Shown: piece after piece, positions 44,442 through 51,141 of the stretch
Layout of the letters: every line of letters begins with the position of its first letter
Position numbering within the stretch: the stretch's first letter is position 1
Source of the DNA: Pseudomonas frederiksbergensis
GTDB taxonomy: Bacteria; Pseudomonadota; Gammaproteobacteria; Pseudomonadales; Pseudomonadaceae
Length of the DNA: 64,000 nucleotides
Assembly (NCBI RefSeq): GCF_003732665.1
Contig: NZ_MOBP01000012.1
Span: forward strand, 62,001-126,000
Direction: 5' to 3'
Notes under the pieces: generated by a model
The model's input: the letters and a program-made list of their open reading frames with translations, nothing else
What the model was told of the DNA's origin: nothing
The model's database searches: none
Program-made: the position numbers and the translations under genes

Positions 44442-46064
44442 ATGTCGATTTTCGAAACGGGACTGGCGCCCTCGTCAGTCAACCATATCGCCCTCTCGCC
44501 ACTGAGCTTCATCGAGCGTACGGCCTCTGTTTACGGTCAGTATCCGGCGGTGATCCACGGTGCTGTACGGCGCAACTGGCAACAAACCTATGAACGCTGC
44601 AGGCGCCTGGCCAGTGCGCTCAGCGGGCGGGGTATCGGCAAGGGCGATACGGTGGCGGTCATGCTGCCCAACATCCCGGCGATGCTCGAAGCGCACTTCG
44701 GTGTGCCGATGATCGGCGCGGTGCTCAATACCCTCAACATACGCCTGGATGCGCAGGCCATTGCCTTCATGCTGGATCACGGCGAGGCCAAGGTGTTGAT
44801 CACCGACCGTGAGTTCCACGCGGTAATCCGAGAGGCCTTGAGCGGGCTTTCCCATCCGCCGCTGGTGGTCGATGTGAACGATCCGGAGTACGGCGAAGGC
44901 AGTGCCGTCAGCGCACTGGACTACGAAGCGTTCCTGGCTGAGGGCGACCCGCAGTTTGCCTGGCAATGGCCCGAGGACGAGTGGCAAGCCATCTCCCTCA
45001 ACTACACGTCCGGCACCACCGGTAACCCAAAGGGCGTGATTTACCACCACCGTGGCGCCTACCTCAATTCCTTGGGTAATCAGATGACCTGGGCCATGGG
45101 CAACCACCCGGTGTACCTCTGGACGTTGCCGATGTTCCACTGCAATGGCTGGTGCTATCCGTGGACCGTCACCGCGTTGGCCGGGACTCATGTGTTCCTG
45201 CGTCGGGTCGACCCGCAAAAAATTCTCACACTGATTCACAAACATCGGGTCAGTCATCTGTGCGGTGCGCCCATCGTCCTCAATGCGCTGGTCAACCTGC
45301 CGGACTCGGCCAAGATCGTCATCGATCATCCGGTCAACGCCATGGTGGCGGGCGCGGCGCCACCGGCCAAGGTCATTGGTGAGGTGGAGGCAATGGGCAT
45401 CAAGATTACCCACGTTTACGGGCTCACCGAAGTCTACGGTCCGGTAACCGTGTGCGCCTGGCATGAGCAATGGGATCAGCAGCCACTGGATGAGCGTGCG
45501 AAGATCAAGTCGCGCCAGGGCGTACGCTACCCGACGCTCGAAGGGCTGATGGTTGCCGATCCGCAAACACTGGAACCCGTGCCTTGTGATGGCAACAGCA
45601 TGGGTGAGATTTTCATGCGCGGTAATACGGTAATGAAGGGCTATCTGAAAAACGCCGAAGCCACGGCCGAAGCCTTCAAGGGCGGCTGGTTCCATACCGG
45701 CGACCTGGCGGTTCGGCACCCCGACGGCTATGTCGAAATCAAGGATCGCCTCAAGGACATCATCATCTCGGGCGGCGAGAACATTTCCACCATCGAAGTC
45801 GAAGACGTCCTCTATCGCCACCCGGCGGTCCTGGAAGCGGCAGTGGTTGCGCGTCCGGATGACAAATGGGGCGAAACACCCTGCGCGTTTATCACGCTCA
45901 AAGTCGGGCATGAGGACACACGAGAGGACGACGTCATTCAGTTCTGCCGTGAGCATCTGGCGGGTTTCAAGCTACCCAAAACCGTGGTGTTCGGCGAGCT
46001 GCCGAAAACCTCGACGGGCAAGATCCAGAAGTATTTGCTGCGCGACTCGGCCAAGGCACTCTGA
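44442..46064 (+). CDS. Acyl-CoA synthetase (AMP-forming), DmdB/medium-chain type
   Basis: The 540-residue adenylate-forming enzyme has the AMP motif YTSGTTGNPKG (188-198), the core VYGLTEVYGP, WFHTGDLAVRHPDGYVEIKDR and the C-terminal catalytic lysine in KTSTGKIQKYLLR. The HCNGWCYPWT segment is typical of the DmdB-like short/medium-chain branch. ATG 44442 with AGGAT upstream gives the usual start. It follows the GcvP-like pair and probably activates an acid substrate or product of the same pathway. Confidence 0.87.
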   Translation: MSIFETGLAPSSVNHIALSPLSFIERTASVYGQYPAVIHGAVRRNWQQTYERCRRLASALSGRGIGKGDTVAVMLPNIPAMLEAHFGVPMIGAVLNTLNIRLDAQAIAFMLDHGEAKVLITDREFHAVIREALSGLSHPPLVVDVNDPEYGEGSAVSALDYEAFLAEGDPQFAWQWPEDEWQAISLNYTSGTTGNPKGVIYHHRGAYLNSLGNQMTWAMGNHPVYLWTLPMFHCNGWCYPWTVTALAGTHVFLRRVDPQKILTLIHKHRVSHLCGAPIVLNALVNLPDSAKIVIDHPVNAMVAGAAPPAKVIGEVEAMGIKITHVYGLTEVYGPVTVCAWHEQWDQQPLDERAKIKSRQGVRYPTLEGLMVADPQTLEPVPCDGNSMGEIFMRGNTVMKGYLKNAEATAEAFKGGWFHTGDLAVRHPDGYVEIKDRLKDIIISGGENISTIEVEDVLYRHPAVLEAAVVARPDDKWGETPCAFITLKVGHEDTREDDVIQFCREHLAGFKLPKTVVFGELPKTSTGKIQKYLLRDSAKAL

Positions 46065-46179
46065 CAAGAGCGCCACTTGGAAACACCTGCGTGGATCGTA
46101 GGTTGCACATAGGCGGGATGGGGATATGCCGGCTCGGTCCACAGGGTTCCACCGCGTGTTCGGAATATCCCGGTATCGT

Positions 46180-46386
46180 TCAGCCGCAATCAGGTGATGC
46201 CACTGGCGGACCTTGTTGTGGTCGAGCAGGGGATGTCGGTAGTTCGTGAAGTTCGTTGGACTGCGTAGCGTCAGGCGCGCCGGCGTCCTCTTGCATCAAG
46301 GTATCGCAGGCAAAAAAATCGGCGGGTCGGCACTTCTCAAGAGCAGCACCGTCAAGATGAAAGGCAGACGTTCTGAAAAAAGGCAT
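46180..46386 (-). CDS. Small hypothetical protein (68 residues)
   Basis: The frame starts at ATG 46386, six bases after a strong GGAGG site, and encodes 68 residues starting MPFFRTSAFHLDGAALEKC and ending in a Pro-rich tail with a final Asp-Cys-Gly. I recognise no family. It lies downstream of the leftward promoter at 46.7 kb that shares operator elements with the TetR-controlled operon. Third-position base use is less GC-biased than in neighbouring genes, so it may be a young or noncoding frame. Confidence 0.35.
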   Translation of the reverse strand: MPFFRTSAFHLDGAALEKCRPADFFACDTLMQEDAGAPDATQSNELHELPTSPARPQQGPPVASPDCG

Positions 46387-46464
46387 CTGTTGCCTCCGGT
46401 GCAATCCTAATGGCGGGTTGATAAACAGGGGCGGGAAATCAAGATCTGGCTGACTACAGCCGGG

Positions 46465-46632
46465 CTACTTTCTGCGGTTCGCCGCCGCCCCAATACAGCC
46501 AGGTCCAGCCGTCACCATTGCGTTGAAAGACCCCGGTCGCCACATATTCGTGATAAACGCATTGAGCGATTCCCGGGTTGCCGTGTCGGTGATCATGGAC
46601 GGCGACTGGTATCCAGTGAGGCTGTCGATCAT
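46465..46632 (-). CDS. Small hypothetical protein (55 residues)
   Basis: The frame starts at ATG 46632 with AGGAG six bases before it and encodes 55 residues starting MIDSLTGYQSPSM. An overlapping minus-strand frame, ending at 46454 and reading GDGWTWLYWGGEPQK near its end, looks at least as protein-like but lacks a start codon. Either the first frame is the gene, or a frameshift has split an older one. It is the first frame behind the operator-promoter at 46.7 kb. Confidence 0.35.
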   Translation of the reverse strand: MIDSLTGYQSPSMITDTATRESLNAFITNMWRPGSFNAMVTAGPGCIGAAANRRK

Positions 46633-46706
46633 AAATGCTCCTGATTGCTGGCGCGTTAGGTAGGGTGGTCTTCGGTTAACGATGCCTGTCCGTGCGGCAG
46701 CTAGTT

Positions 46707-46756
46707 TATACGCGGCGTATGTGTTCATACTATTTTGCATACGCTCCGCATGTCAA
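46707..46756 (-). promoter_or_regulatory. Leftward promoter with shared TetR-type operators
   Basis: TATACGCGGCGTATG (46707-46721) and CATACGCTCCGCATG (46738-46752) match the elements at 40072 and 40042 at 13 of 15 bases each. On the minus strand TTGACA (46751-46756), 18 bases and TAGTAT (46727-46732) form a good sigma-70 promoter reading toward the two small frames and overlapped by the operators. Confidence 0.6.
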
Positions 46757-46865
46757 GTTGCATGCTCACTGTGCAACAGCCCGGCTTACGCCATCCGAAA
46801 GGTCGTGGGCAGGGAGGTTTACGAAGGTCTTCTGCGCTCAGCCAAGAGACTCAGGACATCGCTGG

Positions 46866-47291
46866 TCAGTTTTCTTCCAACACTGGCTCGTCGCCAGAGG
46901 ATTCGATAAGTGCCTGGGCGCTGGCCATATTGGTTTCCAGTTCGTCCAAGGCTTCCTGATGTTCCTCTCCCCAGCGATAGAGCATTTCCACGGCTTCGGC
47001 GAAGGTTTTACCCAGGGGCGTGAGTTCGTATTCCACTTTGGGCGGCACGACGGTGTGAACGTGCCGCGTGACCAAGCCCCGGGCCTCCACGTCGCGCAAC
47101 GTTTGCACCAGCATTTTCTTGGAAATACCGGGCAACGCCCTCTGTAATTGCCCGGTACGGCAACGTCCGCCCGGCCAGCGATCGAGCGCATGCAGCACGA
47201 TACTGACCCACTTGACGGCGAAGAGCCCCATGACCCGGCGGGGTGCGCAGTTGGCGTCAAACACTAAATGAACATCATCGATTTTCGGCAT
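46866..47291 (-). CDS. HxlR-family regulator
   Basis: The 141-residue protein has an HxlR winged helix: KWVSIVLHALDRWPGG, LQRALPGISKKMLVQTLRDVEARGLVTR and VEYELTPLGKTFAEAV. The Cys before the helix (ANCAPRR) is where redox-sensing members carry their sensor Cys, though the spacing is not decisive. It is divergent from an MFS gene; two palindromes between them are likely operators. It probably represses the transporter. Confidence 0.88.
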   Translation of the reverse strand: MPKIDDVHLVFDANCAPRRVMGLFAVKWVSIVLHALDRWPGGRCRTGQLQRALPGISKKMLVQTLRDVEARGLVTRHVHTVVPPKVEYELTPLGKTFAEAVEMLYRWGEEHQEALDELETNMASAQALIESSGDEPVLEEN

Positions 47292-47299
47292 TTTATGGT

Positions 47300-47351
47300 T
47301 ACCAATTGGTATCTATGTCCCTTGATAGTACCTAATTTCCAATTAGGTACT
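47300..47351. promoter_or_regulatory. HxlR operator pair in a divergent promoter
   Basis: TACCAATTGGTA (47300-47311) is a perfect palindrome, and AGTACCTAAT (47327-47336) with ATTAGGTACT (47342-47351) is a perfect 10-bp inverted repeat around five bases. Both contain TACC-type half-sites, as expected for dimers of one regulator. Confidence 0.6.
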
Positions 47352-47403
47352 ATGCCTATAGAGTCCCCTATCGACCACGCACTTTAATTGAGAGGGACTT
47401 TTC

Positions 47404-48594
47404 ATGCCTGCTGCCATTTGGGCTCTGGCCATTGCTACGTTCGGCATTGGTGTCACCGAGTTCGTCATTGTCGGTTTGCTACCCGGGATTGCGGCCGAGT
47501 TCGACCTTTCCATACCCGCTGCTGCCTATATGGCGACCAGCTATGCACTGGGGGTGTTTGTAGGGGCGCCGCTGCTGATCATTCTGGGCGCGAGGTTGCC
47601 TCAGAAAACCATGCTGGTGTCGCTCATGGGATTCTTCATCGTCGGCAATCTATTGACCGCGCTCGCGCCGACTTTTGCCTGGGCCTTGACCGGTCGAGTC
47701 GTCACTTCGCTGACACACGGCGCCTTCATCGGCATCGGCTCGATCCTCGCTTCAGAGTTGGTGGCACCTAACCGTCGCACCGGCGCCATTGCCTTCATGT
47801 TCAGCGGTTTGACGCTGGCGAATCTGATCGGCACGCCCGCCGGCACCTGGCTGGGGCAGATGGTGTCCTGGCGTGCAACCTTTCTGGCGATCACGGTGAT
47901 CGGTGTCGTGGCGATGCTAGCCTTGGCATTGCTGGTGCCGAAGGGTAAGCCGCACCAGGCTCCCAGTCTGCGCCACGAGTTTTCAGCCTTCATCGACGTG
48001 CACGTTTTGCTGGCGATGGGCATTACCGTGCTCGGGCCCGCCGCGTTCTTCACAGCAATTACCTACATATCACCCATGATGACGGAGTTGACGGGCTACA
48101 CCGACCACGGTGTAACCGGTGTCCTCTTTCTGTTTGGCCTGGGATTGTTCATCGGCAACTTGCTGGGCGGCAAACTGGCCGACCGCGCCTTGATGCCGTT
48201 GTTGTACGTGACCCTGGCGGGGCAGGCGCTGGTGCTGTTCGCGTTTTTCTTCGTCGTGGAAAGCCGCGTTGCGTCAGCCTTGTGTGTGTTCCTGATGGCC
48301 GGATTCGGCTTTGCCAGTGTGTCGCCGATTCAGCGTCTGGTGATGGACAAGGCGCGTGCCGCCGGGGCGCCCAACCTCGCAGCGTCCGTTAACATCGGGT
48401 TGTTCAATCTAGGCAACGCTATCGGCGCCTGGCTGGGCGGTTGGGTGATCGCCCAAGGCTTCGGTTATGCAGCGCCCAATTGGGTCGGCGGGATTCTGTC
48501 GACGTGTGCATTGCTGCTGGCGTTGGCTTCTGGCTGGCTCACCGTTGCTCATCTTGCCAAGCGCAAGGGAGCCCTTGCGCCTTCTGCGGGTTGA
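47404..48594 (+). CDS. MFS transporter, AraJ/YdhP (DHA1) type
   Basis: The 396-residue carrier has 12 spans and DHA1-type markers: the start IWALAIATFGIGVTEFVIVGLLPGIA and the fourth-fifth span region GRVVTSLTHGAFIGIGSILASELV. Such proteins export arabinose-like sugars, purines or drugs. The start has GAGAGGGA upstream. The divergent HxlR gene suggests induction by a toxic compound. A good intrinsic terminator follows. Confidence 0.87.
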   Translation: MPAAIWALAIATFGIGVTEFVIVGLLPGIAAEFDLSIPAAAYMATSYALGVFVGAPLLIILGARLPQKTMLVSLMGFFIVGNLLTALAPTFAWALTGRVVTSLTHGAFIGIGSILASELVAPNRRTGAIAFMFSGLTLANLIGTPAGTWLGQMVSWRATFLAITVIGVVAMLALALLVPKGKPHQAPSLRHEFSAFIDVHVLLAMGITVLGPAAFFTAITYISPMMTELTGYTDHGVTGVLFLFGLGLFIGNLLGGKLADRALMPLLYVTLAGQALVLFAFFFVVESRVASALCVFLMAGFGFASVSPIQRLVMDKARAAGAPNLAASVNIGLFNLGNAIGAWLGGWVIAQGFGYAAPNWVGGILSTCALLLALASGWLTVAHLAKRKGALAPSAG

Positions 48595-48642
48595 GCTAAA
48601 AAACAAGCGAACTTCAATATCTGCTCCTTGCGGAACATCGCC

Positions 48643-48667
48643 CGCCACTCATTGAGTGGCGCTTTTG
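48643..48667 (+). terminator. Intrinsic terminator after the MFS gene
   Basis: CGCCACTC (48643-48650) and GAGTGGCG (48654-48661) form a perfect stem with a 3-base loop, followed by CTTTTGTT. It lies about 50 bases after the MFS stop. Confidence 0.75.
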
Positions 48668-48700
48668 TTACGCGTTTTTGTGGCTTCTCTTTTCGTGTGC

Positions 48701-49291
48701 TCAGGCACGCTCGACTTCGACTGCCGGCTCTTCTTCGGGGACGATAGGCCATGCATTGATAACCGATTGCAGGAACTGTTCGGCCAGTTCAGGTTTGTCC
48801 AGCGCTCTGGCAATCAGTATTGCCCCGGTGATGGATGACAGGATGCGCATCGATTCCTGGTATTTCGCCTCATGGCTTTCCCCCTCGACCAGATTCATCA
48901 GCGTTTCGATCAAACCCTCGACGCCCAGGGTGAAGGAACTGCTGACGGTCCCCCCCGTGCGAGCCACATCGGCGGCCAATGCGGGGATGGGGCAGCCCTC
49001 GGTCCAGTTGTCCACGTGCGCTTGTGTCAGGTAGCTCTTGATCAGTTGGGGAATGGATTTGGCGTTGCGCCAGTCCATGAGATTGGACTCGAATGTCCGG
49101 CTGACGGCCTCGGAGGCCAGTTGCTCCTTGCCGCCCGGAAACTGTCCGTAGAAGCCGCCATGGGTCAGGCCCACCGAACGCGACAGTTCCCCGATGCCGA
49201 TGCCGCCGATACCTTTTTCCCGGTACAGCCGGGATGCAGCCTTGAGGATCGACTCTTTGTTCGCGGCGGCCTGGTCTTTCGTGACTTTCAT
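48701..49291 (-). CDS. TetR-family regulator next to the efflux operon
   Basis: The 196-residue protein has a TetR HTH (ILKAASRLYREKGIGGIGIGELSRSVGLTHGGFYGQFPGGKEQL) and a helical C-terminal domain containing TEGCPIPALAADVAR, as in regulators of quinone- or electrophile-responsive genes. It is divergent from the truncated LysR gene and the RND operon. A 19-base element in its promoter recurs before mexE at 15 of 19 positions, so it probably controls itself and the pump. Confidence 0.87.
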   Translation of the reverse strand: MKVTKDQAAANKESILKAASRLYREKGIGGIGIGELSRSVGLTHGGFYGQFPGGKEQLASEAVSRTFESNLMDWRNAKSIPQLIKSYLTQAHVDNWTEGCPIPALAADVARTGGTVSSSFTLGVEGLIETLMNLVEGESHEAKYQESMRILSSITGAILIARALDKPELAEQFLQSVINAWPIVPEEEPAVEVERA

Positions 49292-49350
49292 GAGACTGCT
49301 CCTGTAGCCAGTTTGGCGACGCTAGGGAAAAGCTTCGCTGAGAGGCTGGT

Positions 49351-49369
49351 ATTGATTATGATCGTCATA
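49351..49369 (-). promoter_or_regulatory. TetR operator over its own promoter
   Basis: On the minus strand the site reads TATGACGATCATAATCAAT. It overlaps the -10 of a good minus-strand promoter, TTGCAG-N17-CATAAT. TATGA-TCG-TCATA within it is a perfect interrupted palindrome. The same element occurs at 49773-49791. Confidence 0.55.
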
Positions 49370-49463
49370 TAAAGTTGCTGCAACGGCTTTGCCAGTATTG
49401 GCGCAAGTCTGGCGGATCCCGAGCCTGTGGCTCAAGTCGAAAATCTCTACGTGGACCGGACTC

Positions 49464-49742
49464 ATGAATCGCAATGATCTGCGCAGTATCGATCTGAACC
49501 TGTTGGTGGTGTTCGAGGCGCTCATCCAGGAGCGCAATCTCACCCGCGCCGCCAAGCAACTATCCCTGGGCCAGCCTGCGGTCAGCGCGGCGCTGGTGCG
49601 ATTGCGCAAGCTGTTCAACGACCCGTTGTTCGAGCGCATCGGTCGCAGGATGGTGCCCACCGAGCGGGCGTTGAATGCTGCGCAGGCATTGGGGCCGGCG
49701 CTGGATTCCGTTTGCACCGTGCTCACCAATACCAGGGTTTAA
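49464..49742 (+). pseudogene. mexT: Truncated MexT-like LysR regulator
   Basis: The 92-residue frame opens MNRNDLRSIDLNLLVVFEAL and has a complete LysR winged helix (NLTRAAKQLSLGQPAVSAALVRLRKLFNDPLFERIGRRM). It closely recalls MexT, the activator of mexEF-oprN in P. aeruginosa. It stops with TAA shortly after the linker helix, whereas MexT is about 300 residues; the whole effector domain is absent and not found in the next 140 bases. It is most likely a deletion remnant, though a DNA-binding fragment could still be made. Confidence 0.75.
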
Positions 49743-49772
49743 GCGGGTTCAATCCCTTTTTTTGCCCTCAAA

Positions 49773-49791
49773 CATGACGACCATCATTAAT
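49773..49791 (+). promoter_or_regulatory. TetR-like operator and promoter before mexE
   Basis: CATGACGACCATCATTAAT matches the element in the TetR promoter at 15 of 19 positions. It lies in the spacer and -10 of a possible promoter, TTGCCC (49762-49767) followed by CATTAA (49785-49790). An adjoining ATCATTAATGAT palindrome spans 49783-49794. I see no MexT-type nod-box-like sequence here. Confidence 0.5.
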
Positions 49792-49885
49792 GATGATAGC
49801 CAACTTCACTCCGTTCAATTCGTCGCGACCTCGCGCGACGCCGAGAATCCGGAAAATTCCTAACCCGTCTGGCGGACACACCCCC

Positions 49886-51130
49886 ATGGAACAGTCACTC
49901 AAACCTTTGCGTTATCCCCTTGCTGCACTGGCGCTGGTGGTGCTTACCGCATGTGAACGCTCACCCAGCGCCGCCCAGGCACCGGGTGCGCCGCACGTCA
50001 CCGTGGCCAAGGTGCTGGAGCAACCCATTACCGAATGGGACGAAGTCACCGCGCGCCTGGAAGCACCGGAAACCGTCGAGGTTCGCCCACGGGTAACCGG
50101 GCAGATAGACCGCGTAGCCTTTACTGACGGCGCGCTGGTGAAGAAGGGCGATTTGCTGTTCCAGATTGATCCACGTCCGTTCGAACACGAAGTGCACCGC
50201 ATCGAGGCGCAGTTGCAACAGGCTCGCGCCACCCTTATCCGCACCGGCAACGAAGCGCAGCGCGGCCAGCGCTTGTTGAGCAGCAACGCGATCTCCGCCG
50301 AGCTGGCCGACACCCGTACCACCACCGCCCAGGAAGCCCGGGCCGGGGTCGATGCCATCCAGGCACAGTTGGACCTGGCGCGCCTGAACCTCAGTTTCAC
50401 CCGCGTCACCGCGCCGATCAGCGGCCGGGTCAGCCGGGCGGAAATCACCGCTGGCAACATCGTGACCGCCGACACCACACCGCTGACCAGCGTGGTTTCC
50501 ACCGACAAGGTCTACGCCTATTTCGACGCAGACGAACGCATGTTCCTCAAGTACAGCCAACTGTCCCGCCAGGGCCAGCGCGGTCAAGCGACGCCGGTGT
50601 ACATGGGCCTGTCGAACGAGGAGGGCAACAGTCACCTCGGGCAGATGAACTTTGTCGACAACCAGGTCAACCCGAAAACCGGCACCATCCGTGGTCGTGC
50701 AGTGTTCGATAACGCCGACGGCCAGTACACCCCCGGCCTCTATGCGCGCCTGAAACTGGTGGGCAGCGCCGCCTATCCCGGCCTGCTGATTAAAGACGAA
50801 GCGGTGGGCACCGACCTCGGCAAAAAATTCGTGCTGGTGGTTGATCAGGACAACAAAGCCGTTTACCGCAGCGTCGATCTCGGACCGAAGCTTGAAGGCT
50901 TGCGCATCGTGCGCAGCGGCCTGCAAAAAGAAGATCGCATCGTCATCAACGGCTTGCAGCGCGTGCGTCCCGGCGCGGTGATCAGCCCTGAAGATGCGCC
51001 AATGGCCAGTCCTGAAATCGTGTCGATCCTGGCGCAAAAACGTCAGGCCATCGAAGCCGCCAATCAGCCGGATTCCGCCAAATCACCTGCCCTGGTGAAA
51101 GCGGAATCTGTCGCCGCACCCCGCGGATAA
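49886..51130 (+). CDS. mexE: RND efflux membrane-fusion protein, MexE-like
   Basis: The 414-residue lipoprotein has a signal peptide with lipobox LTAC (Cys at residue 23), a barrel-sandwich domain (VRPRVTGQIDRVAFTDGALVKKGDLLFQIDPRPF), an alpha-hairpin and the second half LSFTRVTAPISGRVSRAEITAGN. The opening MEQSLKPLRYPLA and the overall pattern recall MexE. It links the pump and the outer-membrane channel in the periplasm. ATG 49886 gives the signal peptide; the frame is open 32 codons further. mexF follows by 11 bases. Confidence 0.9.
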   Translation: MEQSLKPLRYPLAALALVVLTACERSPSAAQAPGAPHVTVAKVLEQPITEWDEVTARLEAPETVEVRPRVTGQIDRVAFTDGALVKKGDLLFQIDPRPFEHEVHRIEAQLQQARATLIRTGNEAQRGQRLLSSNAISAELADTRTTTAQEARAGVDAIQAQLDLARLNLSFTRVTAPISGRVSRAEITAGNIVTADTTPLTSVVSTDKVYAYFDADERMFLKYSQLSRQGQRGQATPVYMGLSNEEGNSHLGQMNFVDNQVNPKTGTIRGRAVFDNADGQYTPGLYARLKLVGSAAYPGLLIKDEAVGTDLGKKFVLVVDQDNKAVYRSVDLGPKLEGLRIVRSGLQKEDRIVINGLQRVRPGAVISPEDAPMASPEIVSILAQKRQAIEAANQPDSAKSPALVKAESVAAPRG

Positions 51131-51141
51131 GGAGCCTCGAC

